Shown here: in pieces, positions 33,891-43,879 of the stretch | Position numbering within the stretch: the first letter of the stretch is position 1 | Layout: each line of letters begins with the position of its first letter | Assembly: GCF_008312885.1 (NCBI RefSeq) | Contig: NZ_VSSO01000002.1 | Location: 62,001-126,000, forward strand | DNA length: 64,000 bases | Source of the DNA: Lolliginicoccus suaedae | Lineage (GTDB): Bacteria > Actinomycetota > Actinomycetes > Mycobacteriales > Mycobacteriaceae | Reading direction: 5' to 3' | Position numbers and translations under genes: made by a program | The notes under the pieces: model-generated | Databases searched by the model: none | Seen by the model: only the letters and a program-made list of their open reading frames with translations | What the model was told of the DNA's origin: nothing

Positions 33891-34648
33891 GGGAGGTCCT
33901 GCAGGTAGGTGTTGACGGCACGGCCCGCGTGGGCGGCGGTGATGTCGATGTCGTGCACCGTGATCCCCGGCTTCGCTCCGGCGAGCATCAGGGTGCCCAG
34001 CGGTCCGGTGACCGTGCTCTGCCCGATGAATTCCGGCCGGGCATAGTTTGCATAGGCGATATGCAGCTGGTTCTCGATCGATCGGGCTGGGACGATCACC
34101 TCGGGCACCTGTTCGGCCACCTGACCGGTCATGCCATCGGTCAGGGCAGTGGGCACGCACAGCAGGTCAGCACCCGCAAGGCTGGCCGCGCGAGCTATCT
34201 CCGGGAACTCGATCTCATAGCAGAGCGCGAGTCCGATTCGAGCACCGGCGAGCTCCACCACCCCAGTAGGATCTCGGCCCGCCTCGAAGCTAGCCTTCTC
34301 TGCCGCGCCAAAAAGGATGCGCTTGCGGTGATGGAGCCGGGCCTCGCCCCCGGCTAGCAACGTCACGGTGATGAATCGACGCCCAGCCGCTAGCTCGGGG
34401 GTCGAGACCACCAGGGCGATCCCGGACTCACTGCTGATGCGTGCCGCGGCCTCCCGCAGCCGATCGCCCTCGGCCGCGACGAGCGCGGCCCGCGCAGGAT
34501 CGTAGCGAGTGAGCATCAGCTCGGGAGTCACCAGGATATCCGCTCCGAGGCTGGCGGCCTGGTCGGCGAGGTGGCCCAGCATCGCGATGTTCTGCTCCAG
34601 GTCATCGCTCAACGCCGACGCTGCTACCTGCGCGATCCCGACTCGCAT
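33887..34648 (-). CDS. davA: 5-aminopentanamidase, nitrilase superfamily
   Basis: The 253-residue product has the Glu-Lys-Cys triad of carbon-nitrogen hydrolases: Glu in VTPELMLTRYD, Lys in HHRKRILFG and Cys in ALCYEIEFPE. The ENQLHIAYANYARPEFIGQSTVTGPLG segment resembles DavA. It would hydrolyse the 5-aminovaleramide made by the coupled monooxygenase to 5-aminovalerate. It is the promoter-proximal gene of a two-gene operon with davB. Downstream steps (davT, davD type) are not encoded in this window. Confidence 0.8.
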   Translation of the reverse strand: MRVGIAQVAASALSDDLEQNIAMLGHLADQAASLGADILVTPELMLTRYDPARAALVAAEGDRLREAAARISSESGIALVVSTPELAAGRRFITVTLLAGGEARLHHRKRILFGAAEKASFEAGRDPTGVVELAGARIGLALCYEIEFPEIARAASLAGADLLCVPTALTDGMTGQVAEQVPEVIVPARSIENQLHIAYANYARPEFIGQSTVTGPLGTLMLAGAKPGITVHDIDITAAHAGRAVNTYLQDLP

Positions 34649-34659
34649 GCTGCACCTCC

Positions 34660-35868
34660 CTACCTATTGTCGGTGATGCGCCTCGCGATCGCGCGCGAAC
34701 CCGCCGTCACGCAGCGTTCCAGAGGACCCCGGCCCACCCAATGCGACCAGGCCAGCGCCACCACGATCGGCACGAGAAGGAACAGCACGAACTGGATCAT
34801 GTCCAGCGTGAGCACGCCCAGCATCATCATGAGACCAAGAGCGACGATGTGACCGGCATAGATGGTCAGCGGCATCCGCCCCACTGCGGCGAGGGGCGCG
34901 ACCGCGCGCGGTATCCAGCGCGCCAGCAGCAACGATGCCCCGATCACCAGGAGCGCCACTCCCCCGCTGCCGATGATCTCGAAGCTCGTGCCCGAGTGCG
35001 GATAGTCCACGAGCAGCCAGCGCCAATCCGTCGGATAGACGGTTCCCATGAAGCCCGTTCGCGCCACGCTGTCGAGCAGCTCAGCACCCTTGCCCGGGGC
35101 AAATGTGTCCATCGAAGCGATGAGAGCATCCCGCGCTCCTGCCATCATCGCGAGCGCGGACGTGCCATATCCGAGCACCGCGAGAACGAGCCCGACACCC
35201 ACGAGCCGCCACCCTGCCTCTCGCCGATCCACTCCCCACCTGCCCACCGCGAGGCCCAGCAGCAGGAAGGGAACCCACGTCAACACCGGGTAGGTTCCAT
35301 CGATGAACGTCATGCGCAGCCCCGCGCCCAACGATGCGGGGTCGAGCAGGTCGAGCGCGGTCAGTGTTCCGCCGATCGTGTCGGTCTGGGGCAGCACATG
35401 GGCACGCAGGACGAACGATGCGATTGGTGCAAGCACCGCCCATGCAGCCGCGACCGCGGCCAGTCTCTGCCAGCTCCACGACAGAACGGGCAGGGCCAGC
35501 ACGAACAGCACCGCATAGCTCACCAGGATGACCTGGACATGGCTGGGCACTACCGCAAGGAGCAGCCCCAGGAACAGCAGGATCGCGGCGCGCGCAGCGA
35601 TCGCTGCTCGGTCCCGGCGCAGCCGCCAACTGCCGTGGACCCGCTGGCCACCCGAGAGCAGCGCCAGCGATACCCCGGCGAGGACCGCGAACAGGATCGA
35701 TGAGCGACCAGCGAAAACGGCGTTCGTTTCCTGGCTGACCGCGAGCATGCCCGTGTGCACCACGATCATGCCCAGTACTGCGAGGCCGCGCGCTAGATCG
35801 ATCCCCGCTAGTCGAGGAGCGGCAGAGGTAGGGATTCCGGCGGGGCTGGGTGCCAGGGAGCGTGACAT
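34660..35868 (-). CDS. DUF418/HGSNAT-like multi-spanning membrane protein
   Basis: The 402-residue product has about ten transmembrane helices. The start PRLAGIDLARGLAVLGMIVVHTG and the segment GRSSILFAVLAGVSLALLSGG match heparan-alpha-glucosaminide N-acetyltransferase-like and DUF418 proteins, which are thought to acylate extracytoplasmic substrates. A GRMPLTIYAGHIVALGLMM motif near the end contains a conserved His. The ATG at 35868 has TATCGT 7 bases upstream, consistent with a leaderless mRNA. It ends 11 bases before davA, so it may be transcribed together with davA and davB. The function is unknown. Confidence 0.72.
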   Translation of the reverse strand: MSRSLAPSPAGIPTSAAPRLAGIDLARGLAVLGMIVVHTGMLAVSQETNAVFAGRSSILFAVLAGVSLALLSGGQRVHGSWRLRRDRAAIAARAAILLFLGLLLAVVPSHVQVILVSYAVLFVLALPVLSWSWQRLAAVAAAWAVLAPIASFVLRAHVLPQTDTIGGTLTALDLLDPASLGAGLRMTFIDGTYPVLTWVPFLLLGLAVGRWGVDRREAGWRLVGVGLVLAVLGYGTSALAMMAGARDALIASMDTFAPGKGAELLDSVARTGFMGTVYPTDWRWLLVDYPHSGTSFEIIGSGGVALLVIGASLLLARWIPRAVAPLAAVGRMPLTIYAGHIVALGLMMMLGVLTLDMIQFVLFLLVPIVVALAWSHWVGRGPLERCVTAGSRAIARRITDNR

Positions 35869-35980
35869 GGGCTCAACGATAGGCATCGACGCGACCGGAC
35901 TCATCGGCCCGGAGCAGGAGTTCCGCGTCATCCCTTGGGCGGACGGCGATGCGCCGCCTGTACGCGCCGCCGGCACCCGA

Positions 35981-35986
35981 TAGCCT
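35981..35986 (+). promoter_or_regulatory. -10 hexamer TAGCCT of a leaderless promoter
   Basis: TAGCCT ends exactly 6 bases before the ATG of the short-chain dehydrogenase gene, and no ribosome binding site is present. This is the leaderless promoter geometry. Confidence 0.55.
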
Positions 35987-35992
35987 GTAGGC

Positions 35993-36667
35993 ATGCCGAC
36001 CGCACTGATCACTGGAGCCAGCCGGGGCCTCGGTGCCGCCATCGCCCAGGAGCTCGAGTCCACGCACCGGATCCTGCTCGGGGGCCGCGATGAGGCAGCA
36101 CTGCAGCCACTAGCGGATCACCTGCCCGATGCGGATCCGTGGACCGTGGACCTCACCGACCGTGCCGCGGTCACCGAGGCAGCGAGCACCGTGGGGCCGC
36201 TCGATGTTCTGGTGCACAACGCGGGCGTGGCCGAGATCGGCAGCATCAGCGATACTTCACTGTCGGTCTGGGAGCGCACGCTCGAGGTGAACCTCCTCGC
36301 GATCGTGCACCTCACGCGGGAGCTGCTGCCTGCGTTGCGGCTCGCTGGAGGCCACGTTGTGCTGATCAACTCAGGTGCCGGCCTGCGAGCCAATGCGGGA
36401 TGGTCCGCCTACGCCGCCTCGAAGTTCGCGCTGCGCGCGTTCGCTGACGCCCTCCGGCTCGAGGAGCCCGCGCTGCGGGTCACGTCGGTCTTCCCGGGTC
36501 GCATCGATACTGACATGCAGCGGTCCATCGTCGCGACCGAGGGGCGCGAGTACGACCCCGACGAGTTCCTCCGCCCCGCGACGGTGGCGCAGGCGGTGGC
36601 CAACGCGATCAGGACACCGCGGGATGGTCATCCCAGCGAGATCGTGCTGCGTCCCAGCGGCAGCTAG
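35993..36667 (+). CDS. short-chain dehydrogenase/reductase
   Basis: This 224-residue classical SDR has TGASRGLG at the N-terminal NAD(P)-binding loop, NAG in VLVHNAGVAEIG, a catalytic Ser in INSGAG and YAASK as the YxxxK pair. SVFPGRIDTDMQRS completes the fold. The Arg at the start of the Rossmann loop favours NADPH. The substrate is unknown. It is a single gene transcribed divergently from the DUF418-like gene, with a spacer of 124 bases. Confidence 0.88.
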   Translation: MPTALITGASRGLGAAIAQELESTHRILLGGRDEAALQPLADHLPDADPWTVDLTDRAAVTEAASTVGPLDVLVHNAGVAEIGSISDTSLSVWERTLEVNLLAIVHLTRELLPALRLAGGHVVLINSGAGLRANAGWSAYAASKFALRAFADALRLEEPALRVTSVFPGRIDTDMQRSIVATEGREYDPDEFLRPATVAQAVANAIRTPRDGHPSEIVLRPSGS

Positions 36668-36708
36668 GACGCCCGCGGCGGCGAGGAATTCAGGGCGTGG
36701 TCTCCCGC

Positions 36709-37029
36709 TCAGAAGAGCGGGGTAAGCCCGATTCCGGTATGCACGTCAACGGGCCCGCTGGTGCCGGGCACGCACACGACAGTGACTCCCCCGGCTCCCT
36801 CGATCACCGGTGGCAGGAGGATCTTCGGGATGATCGTCCACGGCCCCACCGGTAGCCCCTGGGGCGCGGTGCGGCAGAACTGGCCAGGTGCGTTGACCTC
36901 GACAGCGGTGGCGATGCCGAGGTCCCAGGCGGTGACCGCGGGACTCGCTGTGGCGGCGCTGGCACCCAACAGAGCTAGCGGGGCGGCGAGGGCCATGGTG
37001 ACGGCCGCGCGCGCGAGCATCGTTCTCAT
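36709..37029 (-). CDS. small secreted protein
   Basis: The 106-residue product has a signal peptide MRTMLARAAVTMALAAPLAL followed by AATASP; cleavage is likely near residue 29. The mature part is hydrophobic and proline-rich (PVGPWTIIPKILLPPVIEGAGG) with two cysteines. The ATG at 37029 has AAAGG about 7 bases upstream. No family is recognised. It could be a surface or cell-wall-associated protein. It lies downstream of leuS on the same strand but 132 bases away. Confidence 0.6.
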   Translation of the reverse strand: MRTMLARAAVTMALAAPLALLGASAATASPAVTAWDLGIATAVEVNAPGQFCRTAPQGLPVGPWTIIPKILLPPVIEGAGGVTVVCVPGTSGPVDVHTGIGLTPLF

Positions 37030-37161
37030 CGGGCTACCTTTCGGATGCGGGATGCCCTGGTGGCAGCGCAGACCGTCCGCCACCAGGAGTGACATGGATC
37101 ACTCTAGCTGACGAGAATGGGGCCGCCGGGCCGCCCTGCCCCATTCCCCGCAACGAGCCTC

Positions 37162-40038
37162 CTAGAGCACCACGTTGACCATCTTGCCGGGGATGACGAT
37201 GACCTTCCTCGGCTGCTTCTCCTGCAGGGCCGCGGCAATGCGTGGCGCCGCGAGCGCCGCCGCCTCCACCGTGGCGCGATCCGCATCAGCAGCGACAGTG
37301 ATGCGATCCCGCACCTTGCCATTGACCTGGATCGGATACTCGACGGAATCGTCGATCAGCCACTTCTCCTCGGCGACCGGGAAAGGGCCATGGGCGAGCG
37401 AATCGCCATGACCAAGCCGGTGCCACAGCTCCTCGGCGACGTGGGGCGCGAGGGGCGCGAGCATGAGGACCAGCGGCTCGACGGCAGCGCGCGGTGGGGA
37501 ATCCGGGGTGTGCTTCGTCAGATGGTTCGTCAGCTCGATGAGCTTGGCCCCGGCGGTGTTCATCCGCAGCGAGCCGTAGTCGTCGGAGACCCCCGCGATG
37601 GTGCGGTGCAGGATGCGCTGCGTCTCGTCGTCGGGCTCGGCATCGGTGGTCTTGATGCCACCGGTGCTCTCGTCGATGACCAACCGCCACACCCGCTGGA
37701 GGAACCGGTGCGCGCCCACGACGTCCTTGGTCGCCCACGGGCGCGACGCGTCGAGCGGACCCATCGACATCTCATACATGCGCAAGGTGTCGGCGCCGAA
37801 GTCCTCGGCGATCTCATCAGGCGTGACGGAGTTGCGGAGGCTCTTGCCCATCTTGCCGTACTCCTGGTGCACGGCCATGGTCTCGCCCGCCGGGCTGGTC
37901 CAGGCGAACTGCCCTTCTGACTCGGTGACCTCCTCGGCTGGCACGTAGACGCCGCGGTCATCGGTGTAGGCGAAGGCCTGGATGTAGCCCTGGTTGAACA
38001 GGCGCCGGTAGGGCTCGCTGGAAGTGACATGGCCGAGGTCATGGAGCACCTTGTGCCAGAAGCGCGCGTAGAGCAGGTGCAGCACCGCGTGCTCGACACC
38101 GCCGACGTAGAGATCCACACCGCCGGGATCGCGCGGGCCATGCTGCTCCGGCCGCGGACCGACCCAGTACTCCTCGTTCTCCTTGGCGCAGAACTCGACC
38201 TCGTTGGTCGGATCGATGTAGCGCATCTGGTACCACGAGCTCCCGGCCCACTGCGGCATGACGTTGGTGTCCCGCCGGTAGCGCTTGGGCCCGTCGCCGA
38301 GGTCGAGCTCCACGCTCACCCAGTCGACGGCCTTGGCCAGCGGCGGCGAGGGCTCGGAGCTCGCATCGTTGGGGTCGAAGGTGACGGGCGCGTAGTCGGT
38401 CAGGTCGGGCAGCTCGACGGGCAGCATCGATTCGGGCAGCGCGTGGGTGACGCCATCCTCGTCATAGACGATGGGGAAGGGCTCTCCCCAGTAGCGCTGC
38501 CGGGCAAAGAGCCAGTCGCGCAGCTTGTACTGCACGGTGCCGCTCCCGAGGCCCTTCTCCTCGAGCCAGGCGATGGTGGCGGCCTTCGCGTCCGCGACGG
38601 CGAGCCCATTGATGTCGAGGCCGGAGTCATTCGCCGAGTTGATGGCCTCGCCGTCCCCGGTGAAAGCCTCCCCCTCCGGCGCTTGCCCCTCGCCGCGCGG
38701 AGCGACCACAGGGATGATGTCGAGCCCGAGCACGGTCGCGAACTCGTGGTCGCGATCATCATGGGCGGGCACGGCCATGATGGCGCCCGTTCCGTATCCG
38801 GTGAGCACGTAGTCGGCGATGAACACTGGGATGCGCTCGCCATTGACCGGGTTGATCGCGTGCGCGCCGAGGAAGACGCCGGTCTTCTCCTTGCTCTCCT
38901 GCCGCTCGAGATCGGACTTCGACGCGATGGACGCCCGGTACGCCTCGACGGCATCGCGGGGGCTCTCCCCTCCCCCGGTCCAGCGCGGATCCGTACCGGC
39001 GGGCCAGGCGTCGGCGACCAGGGTGTCCACGAGGGCATGCTCGGGGGCCAGCACCATGTAGGTCGCGCCGAAGAGCGTGTCGGGCCGGGTGGTGAATACC
39101 TCGATGGTCGCGTCGCCCTCGGTGGCGAACCGGACGCTGGCGCCGCGGGAGCGCCCGATCCAGTTCCGCTGCATCGTCTTGACCTTCTCGGGCCAGTCGA
39201 GATCGTCGAGGTCGTCGAGCAGGCGGTCCGCGTAGGAGGTGATCCGCATCATCCACTGGCTCAGGTGCTTGCGGAAGACAGGGAAGTTCCCGCGCTCGCT
39301 GCGGCCGTCGGCGGTGACCTCCTCGTTGGCGAGGACGGTGCCCAGGCCGGGGCACCAGTTGACCATCGCGTTCGAGTGGTAGACGAGGCGGTACTGCTCG
39401 AGCACCTGCTCGCGGGCACCCTGGGTCATCTCTGACCAGGCCTGATCGCCGGGCACCTGCCGGGCACCTGACTCGAACTCGGCGATCAGCTCGTCGATCC
39501 GGCGAGCGCGCCCCAGCTCGGGATCGAACCAGGCGTTGTAGATCTGCAGGAAGATCCACTGCGTCCACTTGTAGAACTCTGGATCGGTGGTCGCGACGCG
39601 CCGCCGCTCATCGTGGCCGAGGCCGAGGCGGCGGATCTGCGCGAGATAGCGCTCGATGTTCGCTTCGGTCGTGGTGCGCGGGTGGGTGCCCGTCTGCACG
39701 GCGTACTGCTCGGCGGGCAGGCCGAAGCTGTCGAAGCCCATGGTGTGCAGGACGTTGTGGCCCTGCATGCGGTGGAACCGCGCGTAGACATCGGTGGCGA
39801 TGAACCCGAGGGGGTGCCCGACGTGCAGGCCCGCGCCGGAGGGGTATGGGAACATATCGAGGACGAAGAGCTTGTCCGACGGCACATCGCCCGCGAGCGG
39901 CCCGGTCGGGTTGGGCGCATCGAAGGTGCCCTGGGTGCTCCATTCGTTCTGCCAGCGACGTTCTAGCTCGCCCGCGAGCTCCGCCGTGTAGCGGTGCTGG
40001 GGCGTCTTGTCTCCTGTGGCTGTGGACGACTGAGTCAC
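37162..40038 (-). CDS. leuS: leucyl-tRNA synthetase
   Basis: This 958-residue class I synthetase charges tRNA-Leu. The HIGH-type signature is in [20 protein letters not shown] near residue 68. The CP1 editing domain lies in the middle ([21 protein letters not shown], and the threonine-rich and [12 protein letters not shown] segments). The KMSKS-type loop is KMGKS near residue 730. The anticodon-binding and C-terminal domains complete the protein. It is full length. It is transcribed away from the predicted origin side, as a single gene. Confidence 0.97.
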   Translation of the reverse strand: MTQSSTATGDKTPQHRYTAELAGELERRWQNEWSTQGTFDAPNPTGPLAGDVPSDKLFVLDMFPYPSGAGLHVGHPLGFIATDVYARFHRMQGHNVLHTMGFDSFGLPAEQYAVQTGTHPRTTTEANIERYLAQIRRLGLGHDERRRVATTDPEFYKWTQWIFLQIYNAWFDPELGRARRIDELIAEFESGARQVPGDQAWSEMTQGAREQVLEQYRLVYHSNAMVNWCPGLGTVLANEEVTADGRSERGNFPVFRKHLSQWMMRITSYADRLLDDLDDLDWPEKVKTMQRNWIGRSRGASVRFATEGDATIEVFTTRPDTLFGATYMVLAPEHALVDTLVADAWPAGTDPRWTGGGESPRDAVEAYRASIASKSDLERQESKEKTGVFLGAHAINPVNGERIPVFIADYVLTGYGTGAIMAVPAHDDRDHEFATVLGLDIIPVVAPRGEGQAPEGEAFTGDGEAINSANDSGLDINGLAVADAKAATIAWLEEKGLGSGTVQYKLRDWLFARQRYWGEPFPIVYDEDGVTHALPESMLPVELPDLTDYAPVTFDPNDASSEPSPPLAKAVDWVSVELDLGDGPKRYRRDTNVMPQWAGSSWYQMRYIDPTNEVEFCAKENEEYWVGPRPEQHGPRDPGGVDLYVGGVEHAVLHLLYARFWHKVLHDLGHVTSSEPYRRLFNQGYIQAFAYTDDRGVYVPAEEVTESEGQFAWTSPAGETMAVHQEYGKMGKSLRNSVTPDEIAEDFGADTLRMYEMSMGPLDASRPWATKDVVGAHRFLQRVWRLVIDESTGGIKTTDAEPDDETQRILHRTIAGVSDDYGSLRMNTAGAKLIELTNHLTKHTPDSPPRAAVEPLVLMLAPLAPHVAEELWHRLGHGDSLAHGPFPVAEEKWLIDDSVEYPIQVNGKVRDRITVAADADRATVEAAALAAPRIAAALQEKQPRKVIVIPGKMVNVVL

Positions 40039-40148
40039 GGTGGGCTTCTACCTCAATGTTCGGCGTGAGTGCGAAATGGGCCGGCGCAGGGCCTCCCGGG
40101 GCGCGCCGACAGGTGTCCAGGATAGTTGCAACCGGGACCGATTAATCG

Positions 40149-40580
40149 ATGGCGCCCCACAAACGTATGCTAGTTACCGTGCTCGTAGTTGCCCTAATCC
40201 TGGTCATGTTCGCGACGTTGCTCATGCTGGCTGGAATCGCTGGCGTGGCTGGGCGTCTCCCCCGCAACCGGTTCCTTGGCGTCCGGTCCCCCGAGACGCT
40301 CCTCGACGACGACTCGTTCGCGCTCGCCAATCGTGTGGCGGGCCCCACGATGATCGCCGCGTCGGTGATCGTGCTTTCGGGAGCAGCTGCCGCAGCGCTT
40401 CTTGGCTGGTGGCTCGGAGCTGTCGTGGCTGCTGTCACCGTGGTGAGCGCGATCCTCGTCGCGGGCATGGGGGCATCGATGGGAATCCAGGCGGCGGCCT
40501 CGCGACCGGCCGCGGATGCCTGTTCCTCGTGCAGCGGATGCTCCCTCGCCCAGGCCTGCCAGCCGGACACCGAGCACTGA
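40149..40580 (+). CDS. SdpI-family membrane protein with Cys-rich tail
   Basis: The 143-residue product has three hydrophobic helices. The family signature GRLPRNRFLGVRSPETLLDDDSFALANRVAGP lies between the first two; this is the SdpI/YhfL motif known from Bacillus toxin-immunity proteins, but the actinobacterial members have no established role. The C-terminal tail ACSSCSGCSLAQACQ has four cysteines in 15 residues, which is unusual and may bind metal. An alternative leaderless GTG start at 40179 is preceded by TATGCT at 7 bases. A TGACCGG/CCGGTCA hairpin follows the gene at 40599-40632. Confidence 0.75.
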   Translation: MAPHKRMLVTVLVVALILVMFATLLMLAGIAGVAGRLPRNRFLGVRSPETLLDDDSFALANRVAGPTMIAASVIVLSGAAAAALLGWWLGAVVAAVTVVSAILVAGMGASMGIQAAASRPAADACSSCSGCSLAQACQPDTEH

Positions 40581-40798
40581 GCACGACGTCTCCTCGACTG
40601 ACCGGGAGGCTGCCCGGTCCCATGGCCGGTCAGGTGGTCGCAGGGTGCGAATGAATGATCACTGCTGGTAGTTGGGTGATCGCGAGCATGACCGGGCTAG
40701 TGCTCGCCGTATTGTCGGCCACCACACCCTGGTTGCACTTTCGTCAAGTGACGATATGAATCGTTGGCCCCCGAATCCCAAGCTTGAGGCACCAGAGC

Positions 40799-41791
40799 AT
40801 GAAGCGACTCGCACGATACGGGATCGATGGCTTCATCCTGGCCATCCTCATCGCAGCCCTCGCCGGAACCGTCGTCCCCGCCACCGGGGCCAGCGCCGAG
40901 ATCGTCACCTGGCTCACCCGGATCGGTATCGCCCTGCTGTTCTTCCTCTACGGGACACGCATCACGCCACAGGACGCGCTGCGCGGGCTCGCGCACTGGC
41001 GCCTGCACATCACGATCCTCGCCATCACGTTCACGCTGTTCCCTCTGCTGGGAATCCTGATCGGGCAGGTGCCCGACAGCCTGCTCGCTCCCGAGCTCTA
41101 CGCGGGCATCCTGTTCCTCACGCTCCTCCCCTCCACAGTGCAGGCGTCCATCGCATTCACATCCATCGCGCGTGGCAACGTCGCTGCAGCCATCGTCAGC
41201 GCCTCAGCCTCGAACCTTCTCGGAGTACTGATCACCCCCCTGCTCGCGATCATGCTCATGACTTCCTCCGGTCATGCCCAGATCGATTCGAGCGCCATCC
41301 TCGGCGTCTGCCTCCAGCTCCTGCTCCCGTTCATCATCGGACAGCTTGCCCGTCCCTGGCTTGCTGTTTTCCTGTCCGGTCATGCCCGAGCTACTCGTCT
41401 GGCAGACCGTGGCTCGATCATTCTCGTCGTGTACGCCGCGTTCAGCGAGAGTGCCCGCGAGCATGTCTGGGCGCGAGTCGATGCCGGCGACATCATGATG
41501 ATCATTGGGATCAGCATCGTGCTGCTCGCCCTCGTCCTCGCCCTCAGCTCCGGCATCGGCAGGATGCTCCGGTTCGATCGCGCGGACCGGATAGTCATCC
41601 TGTTCGCCGGGTCCAAGAAGTCCCTCGCGAGCGGCCTGCCCATGGCCGCGGTCATGTTCGACGGCCAGGCGCTGGGCATGATCGTGCTGCCCGTGATGAT
41701 CTTCCACCAGATCCAGCTGATCACCTGCGCGATAATCGCGAACCGGCTCGGTCATGGCTACGAGCAGCATGAACACGGTTCGAGCAGGTGA
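40799..41791 (+). CDS. bile acid:sodium symporter-like (BASS) transporter
   Basis: The 330-residue product has about nine to ten transmembrane helices. It contains the SBF-like pattern LLFFLYGTRITPQDALRGLAHWRLH, LLPSTVQASIAFTSIARGNVAAAIVSASASNLLGV and FAGSKKSLASGLPMA, typical of the archaeal/bacterial BASS branch that exports or imports organic anions. The substrate is not known. Spacer 40581-40798 has a GATCAC/GTGATC inverted repeat (40657-40681). The gene ends 82 bases before lat on the same strand, so a link to lysine metabolism is possible but unproven. Confidence 0.82.
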   Translation: MKRLARYGIDGFILAILIAALAGTVVPATGASAEIVTWLTRIGIALLFFLYGTRITPQDALRGLAHWRLHITILAITFTLFPLLGILIGQVPDSLLAPELYAGILFLTLLPSTVQASIAFTSIARGNVAAAIVSASASNLLGVLITPLLAIMLMTSSGHAQIDSSAILGVCLQLLLPFIIGQLARPWLAVFLSGHARATRLADRGSIILVVYAAFSESAREHVWARVDAGDIMMIIGISIVLLALVLALSSGIGRMLRFDRADRIVILFAGSKKSLASGLPMAAVMFDGQALGMIVLPVMIFHQIQLITCAIIANRLGHGYEQHEHGSSR

Positions 41792-41873
41792 CGGTCACCT
41801 AGCCCGGCATGCCCTTGGTCAGGCGCTGCCCGGTGGGCCGAGCACCTGCCCGGATCGGGCATATCATGGAGAG

Positions 41874-43208
41874 ATGGTGGCGCCGCAGGAAGTCCATCAC
41901 GTTCTCGGGCGGAACATCCTCACCGATGGGCTGGACCTCGTCCTGGACCTCGAGCGCTCGCACGGCACCTGGCTCGTCGATGCCCGCGACGGAACCGAGT
42001 ACCTCGACATGTTCGGCTTCTTCGCCTCGAGCACCCTCGGCATGAACCACCCGGCACTGCTCGACGACATAGATTTCCGCGCGAGGCTGCTCGCGGCAGC
42101 GATCAACAAGCCCACGAACTCCGATATCTACACGACCGCCTACGCGGAGTTCGTCGACACGTTCGCCCGGGTGCTCGGCGACCCCAGGCTGCCGCACCTG
42201 TTCTTCATCGATGGGGGAGCGAACGCCGTGGAGAACGCGCTCAAGGCAGCATTCGACTGGAAATCACGCCACAACGAGCAGCGTCATCGCCAGCCCGGGC
42301 GGGCCTTGTCGATCATGCACCTCACCGACGCGTTCCACGGACGGACCGGATACACGTTGTCGCTCACCAACACCGACCCGATAAAGACTGCCAGGTTCCC
42401 GGGTTTCGACTGGCCACGTGTTCGGTCGCCCTATCCGGGCACTGACCGCGACGGGCATGCCCGGAATACCTCTGAGCTGGTCGAACACTCGTTAGAGCAG
42501 GCCCGGGCAGTGTTCCGCGAGCAGCCCCATGCCGTGGCGGCGTTCATCGCCGAGCCCATCCAGGGGGAGGGGGGCGACCACCACCTGCCCGCTCGCTTCC
42601 TCCAGCAGATGCAGCAGCTCTGCCACGCCCATGACGCCCTGCTCATCCTCGATGAGGTCCAGACGGGAGCCGGAGCCACGGGGACCGCATGGGCCTACCA
42701 GCAGCTCGGGCTCGAGCCGGACATCGTCGCGTTCGGCAAGAAGACACAAGTCTGCGGAATCATGGCAGGCGGACGGATCGAGGAGGTGAGCGACAACGTC
42801 TTCACCGTGCCCTCCCGCATCAACTCCACCTTCGGGGGCAACCTCGTCGACATGGTCCGCTACCAGAAGATCCTCGAGGTCGTCGAGTCCGAGGACCTGA
42901 TCCGCGCGGCACGCGCCAAGGGGGAGTGGCTTCTCGGCAACCTCGAGGAGCTCGCCCGACAGTGCCCAGACGTCACCGATCCGCGCGGGCGGGGGCTGAT
43001 CTGCGCGGTCACCCTACCGGGCACCCGAATCAGGGAGGCGACGATCGCTGCGCTCCGCGAGAAGCACCATGTGCTGATGATCGGCTGCGGGGAACGGTCA
43101 GTGCGGCTCCGTCCACCGCTGACCGCCAGCATCGAGGAACTGCACCGGGCGGTCGCGGCACTCGGCACGGCGGTCGAGGATCAGTTGCGCTCCACGTCGA
43201 CCGGATGA
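41874..43208 (+). CDS. lat: L-lysine 6-aminotransferase
   Basis: This 444-residue class III PLP enzyme transfers the epsilon-amino group of lysine to 2-oxoglutarate, giving 2-aminoadipate 6-semialdehyde. PLP Lys lies in VAFGKKTQVCGIMAGGRI; LILDEVQTGAGATGTAWAYQQL and FFIDGGANAVENALKAAFDWKSRHN match mycobacterial Lat (Rv3290c type) very closely. Full length. The ATG at 41874 is preceded by GGAGAG, and TATCAT lies 6 bases before it, so both leadered and leaderless readings are possible. The 3' end overlaps the convergent YqgE/AlgH gene by 28 bases. Confidence 0.92.
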   Translation: MVAPQEVHHVLGRNILTDGLDLVLDLERSHGTWLVDARDGTEYLDMFGFFASSTLGMNHPALLDDIDFRARLLAAAINKPTNSDIYTTAYAEFVDTFARVLGDPRLPHLFFIDGGANAVENALKAAFDWKSRHNEQRHRQPGRALSIMHLTDAFHGRTGYTLSLTNTDPIKTARFPGFDWPRVRSPYPGTDRDGHARNTSELVEHSLEQARAVFREQPHAVAAFIAEPIQGEGGDHHLPARFLQQMQQLCHAHDALLILDEVQTGAGATGTAWAYQQLGLEPDIVAFGKKTQVCGIMAGGRIEEVSDNVFTVPSRINSTFGGNLVDMVRYQKILEVVESEDLIRAARAKGEWLLGNLEELARQCPDVTDPRGRGLICAVTLPGTRIREATIAALREKHHVLMIGCGERSVRLRPPLTASIEELHRAVAALGTAVEDQLRSTSTG

Positions 43209-43798
43209 GTCGCGAGCATCGAGTACCGGTCGGACTGGCGCCGCAGCACCTGCCCCCACAGATCGATGCGGGCAGGGGCGAGCACGTCCGCGGGCAGGCT
43301 CGGGAACACCATCCAGTCGGCACGGGCCAGCTCGCTTTCCAGCTGCCCGCCGGACCAGCCCGCGTAGCCCACGAACACCCGGATACCGGCGAGCAGGGGA
43401 GCGAGGTACTCGGGTTCCGCATCGAGGTCCACCATCACCGTTCGGCCATCGACCTGCTTGAGCCCCTCGATGCCATCCGCGGACATGCCCGGACGGACAG
43501 TGCCCAGGCACACGGCGGACTCCCGGCTGACCGGGCCACCGATGAACAGCGCCTGCGGCTTGGCCGCGAGCGGGGCCCACTGCGGGAACACGTCATGCAC
43601 CGCAGTCTCGCTCGGCCGGTTGAGCACCACTCCGAGACTGCCCGAGTCATCGTGATCGATCAGGTAGACCACGGTTCGGCGAAACGTTGGCTCGTAGAGC
43701 TCGGTCGAAGCGATCAGCAGCGCGCCCGGAAGCGGGGCATGACCAGACCGAGCGCGCTCTTCCTCAGGCTCATCCCAGGTCGACACACTCACTATCAT
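43181..43798 (-). CDS. YqgE/AlgH family (UPF0301) protein
   Basis: The 205-residue product has the family hallmarks PGALLIASTELYEPTFRRTVVYLIDHDDSGSLGVVLNRPS, FIGGPVSRESAV and GYAGWSGGQLESELARADW. The family is widespread (Rv0038 in Mycobacterium) and named after an alginate regulator, but its biochemical function is not settled. The Met at 43798 is where homology begins. The last codons overlap lat on the opposite strand. It is divergent from the MFS gene with an 81-base spacer. Confidence 0.88.
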   Translation of the reverse strand: MIVSVSTWDEPEEERARSGHAPLPGALLIASTELYEPTFRRTVVYLIDHDDSGSLGVVLNRPSETAVHDVFPQWAPLAAKPQALFIGGPVSRESAVCLGTVRPGMSADGIEGLKQVDGRTVMVDLDAEPEYLAPLLAGIRVFVGYAGWSGGQLESELARADWMVFPSLPADVLAPARIDLWGQVLRRQSDRYSMLATHPVDVERN

Positions 43799-43879
43799 GG
43801 CATCACACCCCGCGAGGAACACACCGATCGACTGGCTTCCCCGCGACCATCCACGCGCGAACCATCGTAAGGAACCAGG

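Noticed and set aside
38029-39435. Open frame antisense to leuS
   Set aside because: It is fully contained in a full-length leuS with intact signature motifs, and its translation shows only Val/Gly/Arg-rich sequence.
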